DNA of 64,000 nucleotides from Symsagittifera roscoffensis (taxonomy: Eukaryota > Xenacoelomorpha > Acoela > Convolutidae). The notes beneath the pieces were generated by a model. It had not been told where the DNA came from. It saw only the letters and a program-made list of their open reading frames with translations, and did not search any database. A program made the position numbers and the translations under genes. The DNA lies in assembly GCF_963678635.1 (NCBI RefSeq), contig NC_087062.1, positions 47,171,283 through 47,235,282 of the forward strand. The letters are read 5' to 3'. Of this stretch, positions 40,736 to 49,734 are shown one piece after another (the stretch's first letter is position 1; every line of letters begins with the position of its first letter).

Positions 40736-42172
40736 ATTGGTAGTTACCACTAGCTTCTGGTCTTGGCTACTGAATGTTTCTTCAGTTTTGACATCTTTGA
40801 AATAGACATCGACGCTTTTTTGGGTTGTAAATGCGTTGTGGGTATGCTGAAGAATCATGGGAGTACTAAGTTTTTGATTTTTGTCTTCATGTTTCTGAAA
40901 TATGTCATTTTTTGTGTTCATCCTTGATGCGATTTTTTGTGGTACAAATTTTTTTCATTTTTCAGGACAGTGTGTGGCTAATTAAGAAATCTTGATGTGT
41001 TCATTGTTGCTCCATTCATCGATTCTACTGACTTAGCGATCGTTGCAGAAGCGGATTTGCGCTGTGATGGTTTTTTGTCCGAAAAAAGTTGTCGTCACAA
41101 ATTGGTAGTTTCCACTAGCCTTGGTCTTGGCTACTGAATGTTTCTTCAGTTTTGACATCTTTGAAATACACAGCGACGCTTTTTTGAGTTTTTAATGCGT
41201 TGTGGGTATGCTGAAAACTCATGATAGTTCTGGGTTTTGATTTTGGTTTTCGTGTTTCTGAAATATGTCTTTTTTGTGTTCATCCTTGATGCGATTTTTT
41301 GTGGTACAATTTTTTTCAGTTTTCAGGACAGTGTGTGGCTAGTTAAGAAATCTTGATGTGTTCATTGTTGCTCCATTCATCGATTCTACTGACTTAGCGA
41401 TAGTTGCAGAAACGGATTTGCGCTGTGATGGTTTTTTGTCCGAAAAAAGTTGTCGTCACAAATTGGTAGTTTCCACTAGCTTCTGGTCTTGGCTACTGAA
41501 TGTTTCTTCAGTTTTGACATCTTTGAAACACACAGCGACATTTTTTTGGGTTGTTAATGCGTTGTGGGTTTGCTGACAGTTCATGGCAGTACTAAATTTT
41601 TGTTTTTGGCCTGTTTCTGAAATATGTCATTTTTTGTGTTTATCCTTGATGCGATCTTTTGTGGTACAAATTTTTTCATTTTTCAGGACCCTGTGTGGCT
41701 AGTTAAGTCATCTTAATGTGTTCATTGTTGTACCATTCATCAGTTCTACTGGGTCAGCGATCGTTGCAGAAGCGGATTTGCGCTGTGATGGTTTTTTGTC
41801 CGAAAAAAGTTGTCGTCACAAATTAGTAGTTTCCACTAGCCTTGGTCTTGGCTACTGAATGTTTCTTCAGTTTTGACATCTTTGAAATACACAGCGACAT
41901 TTTTTTTGGGTTGTGAATGCGTTGTGGGTTTGCTGACAAATCACGGCAGTACTAAGTTTTGGTTTTTGGCCTGTTTCTGAAATATGTCATTTTTTGTGTT
42001 TATCCTTGATGCGATCTTTTGTGGTACAAACTTTTTCATTTTTCAGGACCCTGTGTGGCTAGTTAAGTCATCCTAATGTGTTCATTAATGTACCATTCAT
42101 CAGTTCTACCGGGTTACCGATCGTTGCAGAAGCGAATTTGCGCTGTAGTGATTTTTTGTCCGAAAAAAATTG

Positions 42173-42530
42173 TCACAGTACTGGCAGTGTTTCTTTCTTT
42201 TTGGTCCTGACTAACAGACTTTCCTTGTTTTCATAAATTTGAAAGACAGAGCTGCCTTTTTGGGGTTGATAATGCATTTTTTACTTGTTGATGTTACCTG
42301 GGAGTGCTTAATAATTGATTACACTTTTTTCTGTGGAATCATGTCTTTTTATGTGTCTATCAGTGATGCGGTTTTTCTCGTTACAAGATTTTCCATTTTT
42401 GATCACAGTGTCTGGCTGATATATTCACTTCGATGTGCTCATTTTTATTCGTTTTTCAGTTCTACTGGGGTAGTGGTCATTGCGCTAGCGAGTTTGAACT
42501 GGAGTGTTTTTGTCTCAATAAAGTTATCAC
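42173..42530. repeat. Type B satellite monomer 2
   Basis: Same sister lineage as the unit at 40,373, with CAGTACTGGCAG, GAAAGACAGAGCTGCC, TGATGTTACCTGGGAGTGC, TCTATCAGTGATGCGG and GCGCTAGCGAGTTTGAACTGG. It returns to the standard type at CACAAATTGGTAG. It lies 1,800 bp (five monomers) after the first. Confidence 0.85.
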
Positions 42531-43243
42531 AAATTGGTAGTTACCACTAGCTTCTGGTCTTGGCTACTGAATGTTTCTTCAGTTTTGACATCTTTGAAAT
42601 ACACAGCGACGCTTTTTTGGGTTTTTAATGCGTTGTGGGTATGCTGGAGACTTATTGGAGTTCTGGGTTTTAATTTTGGTTTTCGTGATTCTGAAGTATG
42701 TCTTTTTTGTGTTCATCCTTGATGCGATTTTATGTGGTACAAATTTTTTCATTTTCAGGACAGTGTGTGGCTAGTTAAGAAATCTTGATGTGTTCATTGT
42801 TGCTCCATTCATCGACTCTACTGATTTAGCGATCGTTGCAGAAACGGATTTGCGCTGTGACGGTTTTTTGTCCGAAAAAAGTTGTCGTCACAAATTGGTA
42901 GTTTCCCATAGCTTTTGGTCTTGGCTACTGAATGTTTCTTCAGTTTTGACATCTTCGAAATACACAGCGACATTTTTTTTGGGTTGTTAATGCGTTTTGG
43001 GTTTGCTGACAGTTCATGGCAGTACTAAGTTTTTGATTTTGGTCTGTTTCTGAAATATGTCATTTTTTGTGTTTATCCTTGATGCGATCTTTTGTGGTAC
43101 AAATTTTTTCATTTTTCAGGACCCTGTGTGGCTAGTTAAGTCATCTTGATGTGTTCATTGTTGTACCATTCATCAGTTCTACTGGATTAGCGATCGTTGC
43201 AGAAGCGAATTTGCGCTGTAGTGATTTTTTGTCCGAAAAAATT

Positions 43244-43605
43244 GTCACAGTACTGGCAGTTTTTCTTTCTTTTTGGTCTTGACTAACAGACTTTCCTTGT
43301 TTTCATAAATTTGAAAGAAAGAGCTGCCTTTTTGGGGTTAATAATGCACATTTTACTTGTTGATGTTACCTGGGAGTGCTTATTACTTGAATTCAGTTTT
43401 TTTCTGTGGAATCATGTCTTTTTATAGGTCTATCAGTGATGAGGTTTTTCTCGTTACAAGTTTTTCCATTTTTGATCACAGCGTCTGGCTGATATTATCA
43501 TTTCGATGTGCTCATTTTGATTCATTTATTCAGTTCTACTGGGGTAGTGTCCATTGCGCTAGCGAATTTGAACTGGAGTGTTTTTGTCTCAATAAAGTTA
43601 TCACA
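43244..43605. repeat. Type B satellite monomer 3
   Basis: Same sister lineage. It shares CAGTACTGGCAG and GAGCTGCCTTTTTGGGG with the unit at 42,173 and has ATAATGCACATTTTACTTG. It lies 1,071 bp (three monomers) after the second type B unit, and the two tracts look like products of one HOR. Confidence 0.85.
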
Positions 43606-45407
43606 AATTGGTAGTTACCACTAGCTTCTGGTCTTGGCTACTGAATGTTTCTTCAGTTTTGACATCTTTCAAATAGACAGCGACAATTTTTTGGGTTGTA
43701 AATGCGTTGTGGGTTTGCTAAAAATTCATGGGAGTACTAAGTTTTTGACTTTTGTCTTTATGTTTCTGAAATATGTCATTTTTTGTGTTCATCCTTGGTG
43801 CGATTTTTTGTGGTACAAATTTTTTCATTTTCCAGGACAGTGTGTGGCTAGTTAAGAAATCTTGATGTGTTCATTGTTGCTCCATTCATCAATTCTACTG
43901 ACTTAGCGATCGTTGCAGAAGCGGATTTGCGCTGTGATGGTTTTTTGTCCGAAAAAAGTTGTCGTCACAAATTGGTAGTTTCCACTAGCTTTTGGTCATG
44001 GCTACTGAAAGTTTCTTCAGTTTTGACATCTTCGAAATACATAGCGACATTTTTTTTGGGTTGTTAATGTGTTTTGGGTTTGCTGAAAGTTCATGGCAGT
44101 ACTTAGTTTTTGATTTTTGTCGGTTTCTGAAATATGTCATTTTTGTTTTTATCCTTGATGCGATCTTTTGTGGTACAAATTTTTTCATTTTTCAGGACCC
44201 TGTGTGGCTAGTTAAGTCATCTTGATGTGTTCCTTGTTGTACCATTCATCAGTTCTACTGGGTTAGCGATCGTTACAGAAGCGGATTTGCGCTGTGGTGA
44301 TTTTTTGTCCGAAAAAAGTTGTCGTCACAAATTGGTAGTTTCCACTAGCTTCTGGTCTTGGCTACTGAATGTTTCTTCAGTTTTGACATCTTTGAAATAC
44401 ACAGCGACATTTTTTTTGGGTTGTTAATGCGTTGTGGGTTTGCTGACAGTTCATGGCAGTACTAAATTTTTGTTTTTGGCCTGTTTCTGAAATATATCAT
44501 TTTTTGTGTTTATCCTTGATGCGATCTTTTGTGGTACAAATTTTTTCATTTTTCAGGACCCTGTGTGGCTAGTTAACTCATCTTGATGTGTTCATTGTTG
44601 TACCATTCATCAGTTCTACTGGGTTAGCGATCGTTGCAGAAGCGGATTTGCGCTGTGATGGTTTTTTGTCTGAAAAAAGTTGTCGTCACAAATTGGTAGT
44701 TTCCACTAGCTTCTGGTCTTGGCTACTGAATGTTTCTTCAGTTTTGACATCTTTTAAATACACAGCGACATTTTTTTGGGTTGTTAATGCGTTGTGGGTT
44801 TGCTGACAGTTCACGGCAGTACTAAGTTTTTGTTTTTGGCCTGTTTCTGAAATATGTCATTTTTTGTGTTTATCCTTGATGCGATCTTTTGTGGTACAAA
44901 TTTTTTCATTTTTCAGGACCCTGTGTGGCTAGTTAAGTCATCTTGATGTGTTCATTGTTGTACCATTCATCAGTTCTACTGGGTTAGCGATTGTTGCAGA
45001 AGCGAAGTTGCGCTGTGGTGATTTTTTGTCCGAAAAAGTTGTCGTCACAAATTGGTAGTTTTCACTGGCTTCTGGTCTTGGCAACTGAATGTTTTTTCAG
45101 TTTTGACATTTTTGAAATACACAGCAACATTTTTTGGGTTGTTAATGCCTTGTGGGTATGCTAACGGTTCACGGGAGTACTAAGTTTTTGATTTTGGTCG
45201 TTATGTTTCTGAAATATGTCATTTTTTGTGTTTATCCTTGATGCAATCTTTTGTGGTTTAATTAATTTTTGTATTTCAGGAGATTGTGTTTCTAGTTAAG
45301 TCATCTTGATGTGTTCATTGTTGTTCGATTCATCAGGTCTCCTAGGTTAGCGATCGTTGCAGAAGCGAAGTTGCGCTGTGGTGATTTTTTGTCCGAAAAA
45401 GTTGTCG

Positions 45408-45563
45408 TCACAGTACTGGCAGTTTTTTCTTTTTGGTTTTGACTACCAGACATTCATTGAGTTTTCTTAAGTTTGAAAGACAGCGCTGCCTTTTTGGGGT
45501 TGATAATGCATTGTTTTACCTGTTGTTGGTACCTGGGAGTGCTTAGTTTTTGATTTTAGTGTT
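45408..45563. repeat. Type B satellite monomer 4, truncated at array end
   Basis: It begins CAGTACTGGCAG, continues through GACAGCGCTGCC, TTTTTGGGGTTGATAATGC and ACCTGGGAGTGC, and is lost after about 155 bp where unrelated sequence starts. This fixes the array boundary within a monomer of the most diverged class. Confidence 0.85.
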
Positions 45564-45600
45564 TTCAAATATTAACAGCTTAATTGTACAATCTGACCTA

Positions 45601-45817
45601 TGCAGAAATGTCAACTTTTAAGGCCACCATCGGAATCTTATGAGATGACTGGGTCGGAAGTCAGCCAATCGATGGCGCCGAGAAGCACATTACTGCCCTA
45701 TTTTACATTGTAAATCAGTGCAGTATTCTGCTTCTCATCGCCGTCGCTTGGCTGACTTCTGACCCAGTAATTTCATATATGCTTGCGATGGTGGCCTTAG
45801 AAAGTGATATTTTTGCA
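45601..45817. repeat. 217-bp imperfect palindrome at satellite boundary
   Basis: The left arm starts TGCAGAAATGTCAAC and runs through TAAGGCCACCATCG, GGGTC, AAGTCAGCCAA, GAGAAGCA and ATTACTG. The right arm read on the other strand gives TGCAAAAATATCAC, TAAGGCCACCATCG, GGGTC, AAGTCAGCCAA, GAGAAGCA and ATACTG. The arms are about 108 nt, with scattered mismatches and one 2-nt offset. The centre falls at about 45,708 in TTTACATTGTAAA, so there is almost no loop. It could be a foldback or MITE-like element or a hairpin transcript source. I see no clear target-site duplication on either side and no coding capacity. Confidence 0.85.
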
Positions 45818-45923
45818 TTCGAGTAGTTCTGAATTTGGATCAGAAATCATATCAATGAACATTAATTACGTATGTGTTGAATATTTTCTGTTTTCTCGCA
45901 CGTGTAAAATTTTGTTTTTATAG

Positions 45924-46215
45924 GAAATGAATTTATGCTGATGACAGAACTTGCGGATCACAACTGGAGTATGTATGCTTGGAGAATGTTTCCATCAGGA
46001 AAACAGGTTTTCTGGCGTTTGAGACAACTCCTCCCTTATGGTTTTGGTTCATCTAGGAGTAGGCTTAGGAAATTTTTGCTCTCTCAAGAGTTGAGGAGAT
46101 TTGCCTACAGATAATGAAGAGTTTGAGGTTCCAACCTCTAAAACCCCCTGATTTTTCTGTTGGTTCTCTTCTCTGTTCAGAGATTGCACGTCTTATGGGT
46201 AAGTTTAAACGCTAA
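45924..46215 (+). pseudogene. Exon-like single-copy segment with two overlapping short ORFs (low confidence)
   Basis: This stretch is less AT-rich than its surroundings and looks non-repetitive. It is preceded by a pyrimidine run ending TTTTTATAG (acceptor-like, 45,921-45,923) and contains GGGTAAGT (donor-like GT at 46,199). ORF 1 runs from ATG at 45,935 to TAA at 46,112-46,114 (59 residues, containing DHNWSMYAWRMF and VFWRLRQLLPYGFG). ORF 2 begins at ATG 46,114, overlapping the stop, and ends at 46,215 (33 residues, containing SLRFQPLKPPDF). No single frame stays open across the putative exon, so it is either a frameshifted gene remnant or chance. I do not recognise the peptides and assign no function. 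Confidence 0.22.
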
Positions 46216-46231
46216 TTGAGCCTCATTTGAG

Positions 46232-46482
46232 TTTCCAAAAAAATGCTTGTCTTACACTTTCCAAAAAATGAAAAAAGGCTTACCGTACAATTTCCATATA
46301 TGAAAAAATGCTTGTCTTACAATTTCCATTTATGATAAAATGCTTATATTACAATTTGCATTTATGAAAAAAATGTTTATTCTACAATTTCCATATAAGA
46401 AAAAATGTTTATCCTACAATTTCCATATATGAAAAAATGTTTATTCTACAATTTCTATATATGAAAAAACGCTTATCCTAGA
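46232..46482. repeat. 32-bp minisatellite, about seven copies
   Basis: The unit is approximately ACAATTTCCATATATG followed by AAAAAATGCTTATCCT, repeated head to tail with substitutions (TTTATTCT, CTTGTCTT, CATTTATG). The first copies near 46,240 are the most diverged. Confidence 0.85.
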
Positions 46483-46517
46483 GTTTTTTAAACAATTTTC
46501 TGAGTCTATGAAACTGT

Positions 46518-46574
46518 AAAAAATTGTAGGACAAGCATTTTTTCATATATGGATATTGTAGGATAAGCATTTTT
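46518..46574. repeat. Inverted copies of the 32-bp minisatellite
   Basis: AAAAATTGTAGGACAAGC, ATTTTTTCATATATGG and ATTGTAGGATAAGCATTTTT are the reverse complement of nearly two units of the array ending at 46,482. The two are separated by about 35 bp, so the region can fold into a hairpin with a short loop. Confidence 0.85.
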
Positions 46575-46735
46575 GGTCAACCCACGCTAAGTTGCATTTG
46601 AAACACTATCTACAATTTAAAAAAGTGCTAAACCGTTCTCAAATCAAGCAATATTTTTTTTCGATGTCTTGACCAAAAACAATGTGAGCGACTTTTTTCA
46701 AATGCTCGAGCAAAATAACCACTGGAAAATATGTA
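46575..46735. other. AT-rich spacer, no feature seen
   Basis: No ORF of note and no internal tandem repeat. I see nothing in it except the short words GGTCAAC and TTGACCAAAAA near its two ends. Confidence 0.5.
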
Positions 46736-47008
46736 AGATTTGAGCGGTTTGAGCGGTTTTTTTAGACAATTACGCTCAAAATCTTGCTTCAAAATGAGCG
46801 GTTTTTGAACGGTTTATCTAAAAAAACCGCGCAAGATTTGAGCGGTTTGAGCGGTTTTTTTAGACAATTACGCTCAAAATCTTGCTTCAAAATGAGCGGT
46901 CTGAGCGGTTTTTGAACGGTTTATCTAAAAAACCGCTCAAAAACCGCGCAAGATTTGAGCGGTTTGAGCGGTTTTTTTAGACAATTACGCTCAAAATCTT
47001 GCTTCAAA
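46736..47008. repeat. Three tandem GCGGTTT-rich repeats (98/117 bp) with internal inverted repeats
   Basis: AGATTTGAGCGGTTTGAGCG starts at 46,736, 46,834 and 46,951, each time followed by GTTTTTTTAGACAATTACG and CTCAAAATCTTGCTTCAAA. The first two units continue with GAACGGTTTATCTAAAAAA and CCGCGCAAG. The second has an extra GGTCTGAGC and CCGCTCAAAAA, giving 117 instead of 98 bp. Within a unit, GCGGTTTTTTTAGA pairs with TCTAAAAAAACCGC, and AGATTTGAGC nearly pairs with GCTCAAAATCT. Confidence 0.88.
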
Positions 47009-47499
47009 TTAGGTGAAAAGTCTCGACTCGGGATACCACAGGCAAGCTATTAGGACTTATTGATACGTCACTAGGGGCTATATACATCATTTTATACTTT
47101 TCATTGCGTGGGGAGGAAGTTTTTCCAATTTTGCATGTAACTTTTTTTAATTATCCAAAACTATTACACTTGCCTTGATACGATTCAGTGTGATAGTCTT
47201 TTGCTTAAATTATTTGATGTTTGAACATCATATGACAAAATGATGGATACTGTCCGACATTATCCAAGAAATCCATACAACTACTAAGACAGCTTGAAGT
47301 TTTAGTGTAGGTTTCTAATTACACATGCAGTAAATTTAACTGCTGTGTTCAATTTGTCAAAAGTTTAATTTTCTAATCTCAGTTTTGAGGGTTTTTGTCG
47401 AATGTTGCTGACTCCTTTTAAAGATGATATAATGATATGGATTTTTTTTTATGCGACACAAAGTGCCAATCACTTTTCGCCAATGCAAAATGATCAAAG
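47009..47499. other. AT-rich, apparently single-copy spacer
   Basis: No repeat period, RNA gene or convincing ORF is visible. A minus-strand frame of 88 codons that starts in the following 866-bp repeat ends here, but only its 5' part lies in repeated sequence and it has no recognisable domain. Confidence 0.5.
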
Positions 47500-48365
47500 T
47501 GGAAAAAACCACCTTTTTTTGAAAATCCAACAAAAACGCTGGCGTATCAAAACTTTGACTGTCTGATAAGCGAATTGGTTGTTGAACAACATGTTGTTTC
47601 GAATCGTTTGATAGTAAAAACATTTTGAAAAGCGGTCAAGACGGTCGAAATATTTCAGGGTCGAGGTGCTCACTTTATGTTTCGACCGTCTCGACAAAAA
47701 CTGATTTGTTTCGACTGTGTTTGACCAAAATTCGGTGTTTTTAGACCGTATTTGACCGAAACGATTGTGCTGGTCCGTGCTCGACCCTAGCAACGAATAT
47801 TTTGACCGTGGTCAACCCCGGAAAAATGTGCTCGACCGTGCTTGAATCAAGCAAATATGTTTCGACCATGCTCGACCGAACTTCAGTATGTATCGACGTC
47901 AAACAAATTATTTGTAAGTGTTGAAACTACTTGTACTTTAAACCCAGAACAATTTGAATTAAGCTTAGAATACAGTTGTTCGCATTCTGGATCTAACTCG
48001 CGCAAACCGGTGTACACTGGATCTATTGAGACTAGGAGATATAAGAGTAAGATTAAGATTGGTATTAGACTAAGAAGTTGCACGAATCTATCCGACCGAA
48101 AACAAGATAGCGTGACGAGCAGACGGTGTACCTTATCTGAAATTACTCTATGAGTATACCCAAACTGATATAACTCAAAATCGTAAATTGTGTTGTAGCG
48201 CGCATGTTTCTTGATATAAACAATTTAGTAATTACATTTTTTAATCTGAAAAGTTTCTGACTCAACATATTTTGCGAGTTTTTTAATGAATAACTTGTAC
48301 ACACTTTAGTTTTCAAAATTATAACATGCAAAATGCATGCGGGACTTGACTATTATTATAGTTGC
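47500..48365. repeat. 866-bp tandem repeat, copy 1
   Basis: It starts at TGGAAAAAACCACC and includes GCTGGCGTATCAAAAC, GAACAACATGTTGTTTCG, a cluster of TTTCGACCGT-like words (about 47,640-47,890), TTTAAACCCAGAAC, GCGCAAACCGGTGTACAC, AGTTGCACGAATC, ACGGTGTACC and GCATGCGGGACTTGAC. GAAAATCCAACAAAAACG at 47,521 recurs at 48,386 and 49,252. Frames of about 100 codons are open on both strands (47,494-47,793 minus; 47,842-48,153 plus). Partner copies keep only parts of them, so I do not call a gene. Confidence 0.92.
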
Positions 48366-49231
48366 TGGAAAAAACAACCTTTTTTGAAAATCCAACAAAA
48401 ACGCTGGCGTATCAAAACTTTGACTGTCTGATAAGCGAATTGGTTGTTGAACAACATGTTGTTTCGAATCGTTTGATAGTAAAAACATTTTGAAAAGCGG
48501 CCAAGACGGTAGAAAGATTTCAGGGTCGAGGTGCTCACTTTATGTTTCGACCGTCTCGACAAAAACTGATTTGTTTCGACTGTGTTTGACCAAATTTCGG
48601 TGTGTTTAGACCGTATTCGACCGAAACGATTGTGCTGGTCCGTGCTCGACCCTAGCAACGAATGTTTCGACCGTGGTCAACCGCGGAAAATTGTGCTCGA
48701 CCGTGCTTGAATCAAGCAAATATGTTTCGACCATGCTCGACCGAACTTCAGTATGTATCGACTTCAAACAAATTATTTGTAAGTGTTGAAACTACTTGTA
48801 CTTTCAACACCAGAACAATTTGAATTAAGCTTAGAATACAGTTGTTCGCATTCTGGAACTAACTCGCGCAAACCGGTGTACACTAGATCTATTGAGACTA
48901 GGAGATATAAGAGTAAGATTAAGATTGGTATTAGACTAAGAAGTTGCACGAATCTATCCGACCGAAAACAAGATAGCGTGACGAGCAGACGGTGTACCTT
49001 ATCTGAAATTACTCTATGAGTATACCCAAAATGACATAACTCAAAATCGAAAATTGTGTTGTAGCGCGCATGTTTTTTGATATAAACAATTTAGTAATTA
49101 CATTTTTTAATCTGAAAAGTTTCTGACTCAACATATTTTGCGAGTTTTTTAATGAATAACTTATACACACTTTAGTTTTCAAAATTATAACATGCAAAAT
49201 GCATGCGGGACTTGACTATTATTATAGTTGC
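48366..49231. repeat. 866-bp tandem repeat, copy 2
   Basis: Near-identical to copy 1 along its whole length. Differences include TTTCAACACCAGAAC for TTTAAACCCAGAAC near 48,800, which shortens the plus-strand frame, and a few point changes in the TCGACC-rich cluster. The 100-codon minus frame at 48,356-48,658 corresponds to that of copy 1. Confidence 0.92.
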
Positions 49232-49645
49232 TGGAAAAAACAACCTTTTTTGAAAATCCAACAAAAACGCTGGCGTATCAAAACTTTGACTGTCTGATAA
49301 GCGAATTGGTTGTTGAACAACATGTTGTTTTGAATCGTTTAAAAGTAAAAACATTTTGAAAAGCGGTCAAGACGGTCGAAATATTTCACGGTCGAGGTGC
49401 TCACTTTATGTTTCGACCGTCTCGACAAAAACTGATTTGTTTCGACTGTGTTTGACCAAAATTCGATGTGTTTAGACCGTATTCGACCGAAACGATTGTG
49501 CTGGTCCGTGCTCGACCCTAGCAACGAATGTTTCGACCGTGGTCAACCCCGGGAAAAAAATGTGCTCAACCGGGCTTGAATCAAGCAAATATGTTTCGAC
49601 CATGCGCGACCGAACTTCAGTATGTTTCGTCTTCAAACAAATTAG
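49232..49645. repeat. 866-bp tandem repeat, copy 3 (left half only)
   Basis: It matches copies 1 and 2 from TGGAAAAAACAACC up to GTATGTTTCGTCTTCAAAC, then departs at about 49,645. Only about 414 bp are present, including the complete TCGACC-rich cluster. The truncation lies about 90 bp from the start of the 22-bp array. Confidence 0.9.
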
Positions 49646-49734
49646 GTTATAAAAAATTAAACTTGATAAATTATGCTTTTCGGGCAACATCTTCTGATAT
49701 TCTTTTATCAGAGTTATTTACAACCGTTATTAAC
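49646..49734. other. Short junction between the 866-bp and 22-bp arrays
   Basis: About 90 bp of AT-rich non-repeated sequence, including CATCTTCTGATATTC and CAACCGTTATTAACAACCG. The two CAACCG words at its right end already resemble a 22-bp monomer fragment. Confidence 0.6.

Larger units (their letters stand above)
1..45563. repeat. ~363-bp satellite DNA array (about 125 monomers)
   Basis: A head-to-tail array whose landmarks recur every 357-366 bp: TGGCTAGTTAAGAAGTC, then GCAGAAGCGGATTTG, GTCGTCACAAATTGG, CTTCAGTTTTGACATC, a T-run after GCGACAG, GTTAATACGTTGTGGG, TTTTGGTCTTTATG, a second T-run, GATGCGATCTTTTGTGG and CATTTTCCAGGACAG. All monomers have the same orientation. The + strand is rich in T and G. 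Main variant classes are a standard type, a type with GGGCAGCGCT plus GGATTTCTGGATTTTGG (at about 2,050, 5,320, 6,040, 7,130, 7,850, 8,570, 18,020, 18,740, 19,820, 20,900 and later), a type lacking GC in CGATCGTTCAGAAG with AATTTCTCTGGG, and the strongly diverged type B near the right edge. Short ORFs of 60-75 codons recur on both strands, but T-run length changes shift their frames between monomers, so I do not call them genes. The array begins before the window and ends inside a type B monomer. Confidence 0.97.
39160..45563. repeat. Diverged right edge of the 363-bp array
   Basis: Monomers here differ more from one another than those at 1-31 kb. They show many single-base changes, small indels, missing words (for example the shortened TTTTGGCCTGTTTCTG in place of TTTTGGTCTTTATGTTTCTG) and interspersed type B monomers. 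A repeated local variant, CATTTTTCAGGACCCTGTG with GTTGTACCATTC, recurs at about 41,690, 42,050, 43,120, 44,200, 44,560 and 44,920. The array ends near 45,563 after AGTGCTTAGTTTTTG. Confidence 0.9.

Noticed and set aside
45601-45817. Palindrome as a classical MITE with target-site duplication
   Set aside because: No convincing direct duplication flanks either 45,601/45,817 or the stronger core at 45,619/45,799, so only the palindrome itself is claimed.
47494-48153. ORFs of about 100 codons on each strand of the 866-bp repeat
   Set aside because: Only partly kept between copies, overlapping on opposite strands, composed partly of the TCGACC word cluster, and without recognisable similarity.
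47500-49645. 866-bp repeats as LTRs of a retrotransposon
   Set aside because: The copies are directly adjacent with no internal coding region between them, and no primer-binding site or polypurine tract was seen. A simple tandem repeat fits better.
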